The notes under the pieces were generated by a model. It worked only from the letters and a program-made list of their open reading frames with translations, had not been told where the DNA came from and made no database searches. Made by a program: the position numbers and the translations under genes. From Actinacidiphila cocklensis (GTDB lineage: Bacteria; Actinomycetota; Actinomycetes; Streptomycetales; Streptomycetaceae), in contig NZ_CAJSLV010000055.1 in NCBI RefSeq assembly GCF_907177275.1, positions 1-64,000 on the forward strand: a stretch of DNA of 64,000 nt, in the 5' to 3' direction. Numbering within the stretch: the stretch's first letter is position 1; the number at the start of each line of letters is the position of its first letter. Shown here in pieces: positions 56,061 through 64,000 of this stretch.

Positions 56061-57431
56061 TCAGCAGGTCAGCAGGCCGGCGTTCTGCTTGGCCGTCAGG
56101 ACGCGGGTCACGCTGTCGAAGACCGCGCTGCGCAGCGCGGCGTCCTGCGGCATCCGGCTGAGCACCGCGGCGGTCATCGGCACGATGTCGCTCGGCTTGA
56201 CGGTGAGCAGCAGGTTGCCGCCGGCCTTGAGGAAGTCCACCGCCCGCTGGGCGGGGGTGTGGTCGCTGACCGCGACGGCCGCGCCGAGGTCGTCGGAGAT
56301 GATCGCGCCCTTGAAGCCGAGCGAGCCGCGCAGCAGGTCGCGCATCACCGCGGAGGAGAAGGCGGCCTGGGTGTGCGGGTCGATCTTGGAGTAGATCGCC
56401 GACGACACCATCACGAACGGCGTGCCCGCCTGGATCGCGCTGCGGAACGGCTCCAGGAACGGGTCGGTGCGGGTGGTCGTGGAGTCGGTGACGCCGGAGC
56501 TGAAGTCGGTGTTGCCGGTCACCCGGCCGAGGCCGGGGAAGTGCTTGGCGCTGGTGATGACGCCGGCCTGGAGCATGCCGCGTACGAAGGCGGTGCTGTG
56601 GGTGGCCACCGTGGTGGGGTTGGTGCCGTACTCGCGCTGCAGCTTGCCGATCGGCGCGTTGATGTCGACCAGGTTCGGCGGCACGGTGTCGGCGACCGGT
56701 GCCAGATTCATCGTGACCCCGGCCGCCCGCAGCTGCCGGCCCCAGGTCTTGGCGTCCTTCTGCAGGGTGCTCGTGGACAGCTTGCCCTGCTGCAGGGCCG
56801 TCGGGATGGCGCTGAAGCCCGGGCCGCTGAGTACCTGGACCTTGCCGCCCTCCTGGTCGGTGGAGACCAGCATGCTGACGGTGGCGCCCTTCACCGACGG
56901 CGCCAGCTTCCTGACCTGGTCGGTGACCCGCTTGACCGCCGCGGTGCCCGCGGTCGTGTGGCCCATCAGGAAGACCGAGCCGACCCGGCCGCCGGTGATC
57001 GCGGCGGACTGCGCACCGGTCATGCCCGAGCTGCTCACCGCGCTCATGAACAGCTGGCCGACCTGCTGCGACTGGCTCATGCCGGAGACTGCCCGGCTCA
57101 CGCAGCCGGCCGGCTTGGCGGTGGTGGTGTGGGGCGGCGGCGGCACCGCCGTGGTGTGCGAGGCGGACGGCGAGGCCGACGTGGTGGTCGCGCTGGGCGT
57201 GGCGGTGGTGGTCGCGGGGGAGGAGCCGGGGGCCGACGCCGACGTGGTGCTGCCCGAGGAGTTCGAGCCGCCGTCGCCGCACGCGGTCAGGCCCGCGGTC
57301 GCGGTGGCGAGCAGGCCGAGGACGAGTCCCGCCCTGCGGACGCCGCCGGACAGGAGGCCGCCGCGCGATCCGGTACGGATCGGCGCGCGGCGGGATCGCG
57401 GAGCGTCGGGGGAACGTGTCGGCTGGCGCAC
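56061..57431 (-). CDS. GH3 family lipoprotein, probable beta-N-acetylhexosaminidase (NagZ-like)
   Basis: A 456-residue lipoprotein: signal VLGLLATATAGLTACGDGGS with lipobox LTAC, then a long Ser/Thr/Pro linker. The GH3 barrel (about 110-456) has STDQEGGKVQVL, the active-site loop KHFPGLGRVTGNTD, and the nucleophile Asp in IISDDLGAA. The NagZ loop KHFPGHG carries a catalytic His that is replaced here (GLGRV), yet the Lys-His is kept. It resembles secreted GH3 hexosaminidases of Streptomyces that act on cell-wall or chitin-derived GlcNAc oligomers. GAGG precedes GTG 57431. Alone on its strand; plus-strand GH9 starts 320 bases away. Confidence 0.86.
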   Translation of the reverse strand: MRQPTRSPDAPRSRRAPIRTGSRGGLLSGGVRRAGLVLGLLATATAGLTACGDGGSNSSGSTTSASAPGSSPATTTATPSATTTSASPSASHTTAVPPPPHTTTAKPAGCVSRAVSGMSQSQQVGQLFMSAVSSSGMTGAQSAAITGGRVGSVFLMGHTTAGTAAVKRVTDQVRKLAPSVKGATVSMLVSTDQEGGKVQVLSGPGFSAIPTALQQGKLSTSTLQKDAKTWGRQLRAAGVTMNLAPVADTVPPNLVDINAPIGKLQREYGTNPTTVATHSTAFVRGMLQAGVITSAKHFPGLGRVTGNTDFSSGVTDSTTTRTDPFLEPFRSAIQAGTPFVMVSSAIYSKIDPHTQAAFSSAVMRDLLRGSLGFKGAIISDDLGAAVAVSDHTPAQRAVDFLKAGGNLLLTVKPSDIVPMTAAVLSRMPQDAALRSAVFDSVTRVLTAKQNAGLLTC

Positions 57432-57612
57432 GGTGGGACCTCACACCTCATCAGTCGTTCGGGAGGGCCGGAGACGGCGGTCGCGTCTCCCCTTCTTCCT
57501 GCCACCCGAGACACCAGTCATCTCATGTGAAGAAAAGAAACCCTCGTGAGTGGATCAGCATGCCCCCTGATGGCCCTGTCGCGCATCTCCTGAGCTGCCG
57601 TATGCAGGGTGC

Positions 57613-60415
<2,803 letters not shown>

Positions 60416-60469
60416 CCCCTCCGGGGCGGTAGCCGGGGATCCGCGTGCACCCCCTGCCTCTCCCTCCGG

Positions 60470-60860
60470 GCGGCCGGTCGTCCTGCCCCTTGCGGCGACC
60501 GGTCGCCTTTCCCCCGGCGGGGGCGTGGCTCGCAGTTCCCCGAGCCCCCGGGGTGGTGGCTGCCGTTTCCACGCGACGGCTGCATCGTGGCTTGTCGCGC
60601 AGCTCCGCCCCCAGAGCTTCGCCTGGGGGTACCCCAGCGCCGCCTGAAAACGCTCACCCTCTGTGCAGAGGGCAAGCCACCAGGGGCGCGGGGCTGCATC
60701 TGATCTGCGGCGAGCGCTGCACCGGACAGTGCGAGCGCACCGCAAGGGGCACTTACCCAGGGGCGCGGGGAACGGCGCGCGCGACCACGACGCGGCCGCA
60801 TGCGAGGGACGCACCCCAAGGGGCAGCTACCCAGGGGCGCGGGGAACTGCGCGACCAGGC
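60470..60860. repeat. Third cluster of GCGCAGTTCCCCGCGCCCC-type repeats
   Basis: The gap 60416-60904 (489 bases) holds no gene. Degenerate direct copies lie near 60529-60551 and 60597-60610. Inverted copies lie at about 60682-60693, 60759-60780 and 60833-60857 (AGGGGCGCGGGGAACTGCGC). A separate segment 60601-60636 forms CCCCCAG/CTGGGGG stem-loops. Confidence 0.75.
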
Positions 60861-60904
60861 ACGATGGCGCGGCAGACGGGCGACGCAGCGTAAGGGGAAC
60901 CCCC

Positions 60905-62152
60905 TTACGGAAGTGCGGCCAGGCGGGACGCCAGGTAGTGGCGTTCCGCCTCGGTCGGGGCCAGGGCGAGGGCCTCGCGGTAGGCGGACGCGGCCTCCCG
61001 CGGGCGGTCCAGCCGCCGCAGCAGGTCCGCCCGGGTCGCGGGGAGCAGGTGGTAGCCGGCAAGCGCACCCGACGCCGCGATCGCGTCGACCAGGGCCAGG
61101 CCCGCCTCCGGGCCTTCGGACATCGCGACGGCCACCGCCCGGTTCAGCTCGACCACGGGGCCGGGCGCCATGCGGGCCAGCTCCCCGTACAGCAGCGCGA
61201 TCTGCGGCCAGTCCGTGGCCGCCGCGTCCGCCGCCTCCGCATGGCACGCCGCGATCGCGGCCTGCACCTGGTAGGGGCCGGGCCGCCTGGCGGCGAGCGC
61301 GGCCTCCAGCACGGCGGTGCCTTCCCTGATGCGTTCCCGGTCCCAGCGGGAGCGGTCCTGCGCGTCCAGCGGCACCAGCTCGCCGGCCGTGTCGGTCCTG
61401 GCCGCGTGCCGCGCGTCGTGCAGGAGCATCAGTGCCAGCAGCCCGGCCGCCTCCGGCTCGTCGGGCAGCAGTGCCGTGAGCAGCCGGGCGAGCCGGATCG
61501 CCTCCGCGGTGACCCGCCGCTGGTCGAGGCCTGCGGCCCCCGGCGCGTAACCGGCGTTGAAGAGCAGGTAGAGCACGGCGAGCACCGCCGCGGTCCGTTC
61601 GGGCAGCAGCTCGGGCGGCGGCACCCGGAAGGGGATGCCGGCGTTCCTGATCTTGTTCTTCGCCCGGGTGAGCCGCTGCGCCATCGTGCCCTCGGGCACC
61701 AGGAAGGCGCGGGCGATCTCCGCGGTGCCGAGCCCGGTCAGGGTGCGCAGCGTGAGTGCGACCTGCGCGGGCAGCGGGAGCGCCGGGTGGCAGCAGGTGA
61801 AGATCAGCCGCAGCCGGTCGTCGGGCAGCGGATCGCCGTCCCGCAGCTCGTCCGGCGGCGCCGGGTGCGGCGCGTCCGGGGTGAGCCGGGCCGCCTCGCG
61901 CAGCTTGACGCTCTCGTTGGCCGCCCTGCGCAGCCGGTCCAGCGCCCGGTTGCGCGCCGTGGTGGTCAGCCACGCGCCCGGGCGGTTGGGCACCCCGTCG
62001 CGCGGCCAGCGTTCGAGCGCCCGCTCGAACGCGTCCTGCGCGCACTCCTCCGCCAGGTCCCATTCCCCGGTCTGCCGGATCACCGCCGCCACGACCCGGC
62101 CCCACTCCTGGGACCAGGCCGTGGCGACGGCCTCCTTCACCGCGTCGCGCAC
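60905..62152 (-). CDS. ECF sigma factor with C-terminal DUF6596/TPR-like extension (ECF42 type)
   Basis: A 415-residue protein. The N-terminal sigma-2 region ([39 protein letters not shown]) and sigma-4 region ([35 protein letters not shown]) make up about 185 residues. The remainder is a helical extension ([56 protein letters not shown]), typical of ECF42 sigma factors, which lack an anti-sigma factor and are thought to be self-controlled by this extension. It starts 7 bases after a YCII-domain gene, the usual ECF42 partner. Confidence 0.92.
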   Translation of the reverse strand: MRDAVKEAVATAWSQEWGRVVAAVIRQTGEWDLAEECAQDAFERALERWPRDGVPNRPGAWLTTTARNRALDRLRRAANESVKLREAARLTPDAPHPAPPDELRDGDPLPDDRLRLIFTCCHPALPLPAQVALTLRTLTGLGTAEIARAFLVPEGTMAQRLTRAKNKIRNAGIPFRVPPPELLPERTAAVLAVLYLLFNAGYAPGAAGLDQRRVTAEAIRLARLLTALLPDEPEAAGLLALMLLHDARHAARTDTAGELVPLDAQDRSRWDRERIREGTAVLEAALAARRPGPYQVQAAIAACHAEAADAAATDWPQIALLYGELARMAPGPVVELNRAVAVAMSEGPEAGLALVDAIAASGALAGYHLLPATRADLLRRLDRPREAASAYREALALAPTEAERHYLASRLAALP

Positions 62153-62159
62153 GCCGGCC

Positions 62160-62495
62160 TCAGTCCGTCCAGAACGGCCGGACCTCGACCATGCCGAACT
62201 TCGCCACCGGGTGCTTCGCGGCGATCTCGATGGCCTCGTCCAGGTCGGCGCAGTCGATGATGTCGAAGCCGGCCATCTGCTCCTTGGTCTCCGCGTACGG
62301 CCCGTCGGTGAGCAGCTGGGCGCCGTTCCTGACCCGTACGGTCGTGGCGTCCTCCGCGGGGCGCGTCCTGTTGCCGTCGAGGCGGACGCGCCTGCGGGTC
62401 ATCTCCTCGACCCACGGCTCGGCGTCCAGCTCCTCGGGCGTGGCGCCGGGGAAGCCGTCGGCGGTCTCACTGCAGATCAGCAGCAGGTACTTCAT
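62160..62495 (-). CDS. YCII/DGPF-domain protein, partner of ECF42 sigma factor
   Basis: A 111-residue YciI-related protein: [10 protein letters not shown] opening, the [20 protein letters not shown] signature (DGPF-type) and [14 protein letters not shown] at the C-terminus. GGAG lies 8 bases before ATG 62495. The sigma factor begins 7 bases downstream; this arrangement recurs widely with ECF42. The family may bind small molecules or regulate the sigma factor; the function is unproven. Confidence 0.9.
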   Translation of the reverse strand: MKYLLLICSETADGFPGATPEELDAEPWVEEMTRRRVRLDGNRTRPAEDATTVRVRNGAQLLTDGPYAETKEQMAGFDIIDCADLDEAIEIAAKHPVAKFGMVEVRPFWTD

Positions 62496-62618
62496 GGCAC
62501 ATCTCCTCGTGTGTTCCGTTGCCGGGAGGATTCCCGGTCTCATCCCTACGACGATCGGGAACCGCCCGGATGTACACCCCGCGGAAGATCCGCCGGAGGT
62601 TTTTTCGCGGAGGCCCCG

Positions 62619-63347
62619 CTACCCCGCCCACCTGCGGGTCGAACGCCGCTGCGTGAACAGCGCGGCCGCCACGGCGGCCAGCACCGCCGCGGCCGCGGGC
62701 AGCGGCAGCTCGCGGCCCGCGTGGCCGATCAGCGCCGCCCCGGCCAGCGCGCCGAGGAACATCGCGGCCGCCGACAGCAGCCTGCTGCCCACCTTGGCGT
62801 CCGAGCCGCCCGCGAGGCGCCCGTCCGACGCCATTCCGGTGATGGTCATGGTCAGCACGGTGGTGGTCAGGTCGGGCACCGCCAGCCGCCGTACCACCGC
62901 GTTCTGCCCGCCCATGGCGAGGGCGAGCAGCACGATCAGCGCCGCCCGCGCGCCGCCCCGCGCGGGCAGCTCGGCCAGTGCGGCCAGCACCCAGGCCGCG
63001 GCCACCAGCGCGGTCTGCGCGGCGGTGACCGCCAGCAGCAGCCGCCCGCGGTGCCCGGGCACGGCGTGGGCGAGCCGCCCGCCGAGCAGCGCGCCGACGG
63101 CGAAGGCGGCCAGCGACAGCACGGACGCCGTCACCGAGAAGCCGCTCGCCCCGGCCAGCGAGAAGCCCATGAAGACCACGTTCCCGGTCATGTTCGCCAC
63201 GAAGACCCGGCCGAGCACCAGGTAACTGAAGGCGTCTACCAGGCCGGTGACCAGCGTCAGCGCCAGCAGCAGCGGGGGCAGCGGGCCGTGCGGACCCGCC
63301 AGGTCGGGGACGAGGGTGCCGCGGGCTTCGCGGAGCGTGGGGTGCAC
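62619..63347 (-). CDS. DUF1275 (YoaK-like) membrane protein
   Basis: A 242-residue polytopic membrane protein with about six segments: [95 protein letters not shown], and a last hydrophobic region near 215-232. [20 protein letters not shown] and [17 protein letters not shown] are the DUF1275 signatures. Function is unknown. GGAGGT lies about 9 bases before GTG 63347. Confidence 0.86.
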   Translation of the reverse strand: MHPTLREARGTLVPDLAGPHGPLPPLLLALTLVTGLVDAFSYLVLGRVFVANMTGNVVFMGFSLAGASGFSVTASVLSLAAFAVGALLGGRLAHAVPGHRGRLLLAVTAAQTALVAAAWVLAALAELPARGGARAALIVLLALAMGGQNAVVRRLAVPDLTTTVLTMTITGMASDGRLAGGSDAKVGSRLLSAAAMFLGALAGAALIGHAGRELPLPAAAAVLAAVAAALFTQRRSTRRWAG

Positions 63348-63519
63348 GGCAGACGACCTCCGGGGGCGTACTCACGGGCGTACGGGCAACACGTACACAC
63401 CGGAGGCCGGGCCTGCGGCCCCCGGGGCGGAGAACCTGACGCACCATCGTGCCCGGTCAGGGGCGACGGGCGTGGCAGCCGCGCGCGGGCCGCGGGCCGT
63501 GTGGGACTTCGAGGCGGAG

Positions 63520-63909
63520 ATGATCTCGATGGCCGCAGCGGTGACCGGACCCGCCGAGGACTCGGGCGACACCCTCACCACGGACGTGCACGCACGGCTC
63601 GACCGGCTGCCGCGGTCGCGGTGGCACTGGATGATCGCCATCGGGCTCGGCACGGTGTGGATCCTCGACGGCCTCGAAGCGACGACCGTCGGCCAGGGCG
63701 TCATGTCGCCGTCCCTGGGCGGCGGTTCGCCGGTCACCGTCGACAACCACGCGCCGAGCCGCAACGCGTCGGGCGTGGTGTGGGCCAGCCCGCAGCCGGG
63801 CGCGGGGCGGCACACCCTCACCATCACCATCGCCAACACCGGTCAGCGCAACCGCGCGAGCGGCGGCACCGGCATCGCGCTGGACCGGGCGGACGTCACC
63901 CCGTCCTGA
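63520..63909 (+). pseudogene. In-frame chimera: MFS transporter N-terminus joined to the C-terminus of a secreted carbohydrate-binding protein
   Basis: An open frame of 129 residues. Residues about 1-65 ([20 protein letters not shown] then [18 protein letters not shown]) are the cytoplasmic N-terminus and first membrane segment of a sugar/MFS transporter. From about residue 68 ([52 protein letters not shown]) the sequence is the end of a beta-sandwich domain of a secreted glycosidase-type protein. The two parts belong to different protein families and cell compartments. The simplest account is a deletion that fused two gene remnants in frame. GGAG lies before a second ATG at 63529. Expression of the product as a functional protein is unlikely. 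Confidence 0.7.
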
Positions 63910-63917
63910 CCGCGCAC

Positions 63918-63959
63918 GTACCCGACCCCCCGGCCCGTGCGGGCCGGGGGGTCGGGTAC
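63918..63959. terminator. 19-bp-stem hairpin, probably bidirectional
   Basis: GTACCCGACCCCCCGGCCC pairs perfectly with 63941-63959 around GTGC. It lies 8 bases after the chimera stop and 5 bases before the end of the minus-strand gene that enters from the right edge. Confidence 0.9.
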
Positions 63960-63964
63960 GGCGG

Positions 63965-64000
63965 TCAGTCCTGGACCAGCAGTCCCGAGCGGAGCCGGGC
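63965..64000 (-). CDS. C-terminal 11 codons of a gene cut by the window edge
   Basis: Minus-strand frame ending ARLRSGLLVQD then TGA, directly after the strong hairpin. Too short to assign a family; the placement beside a convergent terminator supports that it is a real gene end. Confidence 0.45.
   Translation of the reverse strand, partial: ARLRSGLLVQD

Overview
The window is very GC-rich, with codons ending in G or C almost throughout. It carries a long chaplin, mycothiol-dependent enzymes, a SpoIIE-type phosphatase with PAS/GAF domains, small families I know mainly from Streptomyces (DUF5133, DUF5709), and the LacI/CebR and DasR operator types. It is chromosomal DNA of Streptomyces or a close relative (Streptomycetaceae). 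I saw no tRNA, rRNA, CRISPR array, transposase or phage genes.

Layout. 1-5.4 kb (minus strand): an exopolysaccharide-type locus with a truncated membrane protein, a PelF-like glycosyltransferase, a secreted Agd3-like (CE18) deacetylase and a peptidoglycan-binding membrane protein. 5.4-12.4 kb: small secreted or proline-rich proteins, a PAS-GAF-SpoIIE-ATPase regulator, an unusual secreted protein, and an aldehyde dehydrogenase. 12.5-25.8 kb: a polysaccharide-lytic block with a discoidin-GH3, a discoidin-GH16, an aromatic-acid-exporter-like membrane protein, a very large GH87 alpha-1,3-glucanase, and a GH18 chitinase with a ricin-type lectin. 26-36.6 kb: DinB protein, MFS exporter plus MarR regulator, a second MFS, phosphoglucomutase, an ABC exporter, a mycothiol-type alcohol dehydrogenase, a chaplin, DUF5133, and an unannotated 57-codon gene. 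37.3-45.1 kb: MFS, YchJ, a divergent DNA ligase/AlkB pair, DUF5709, NTF2-like protein and a methyltransferase. 45.2-51.2 kb: a discoidin-beta-helix secreted protein, a mycothiol-dependent enzyme, and a sortase-anchored phosphoesterase. 51.3-57.4 kb: efeO-efeB, a dienelactone-hydrolase-like gene with a divergent LysR, and a GH3 lipoprotein. 57.7-64 kb: GH9 cellulase, ECF sigma factor with its YCII partner, DUF1275, and an in-frame chimera of two gene fragments.

How the genes work together. GH87 (alpha-1,3-glucan), GH16 and GH3 (beta-glucans) and GH18 (chitin) together cover the main polymers of a fungal wall, and GH9 adds cellulose. The control sites fit this. A perfect CebR-type operator (TGGGAGCGCTCCCA) precedes GH9. 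Variant LacI-family palindromes (GAGAGCGCTCTC) sit just downstream of matching promoters for GH16 and for the beta-helix protein, which are about 30 kb apart. A DasR-like site precedes the chitinase. The beta-helix protein shares its discoidin modules and its operator with GH16 but has no catalytic family I can name, so it is the best candidate here for an undescribed polysaccharide-active protein. Other points of interest are the PelF plus Agd3-like pair, a possible PHO box before the secreted phosphoesterase, efeOB without efeU, and three clusters of an inverted repeat built on GCGCAGTTCCCCGCGCCCC.
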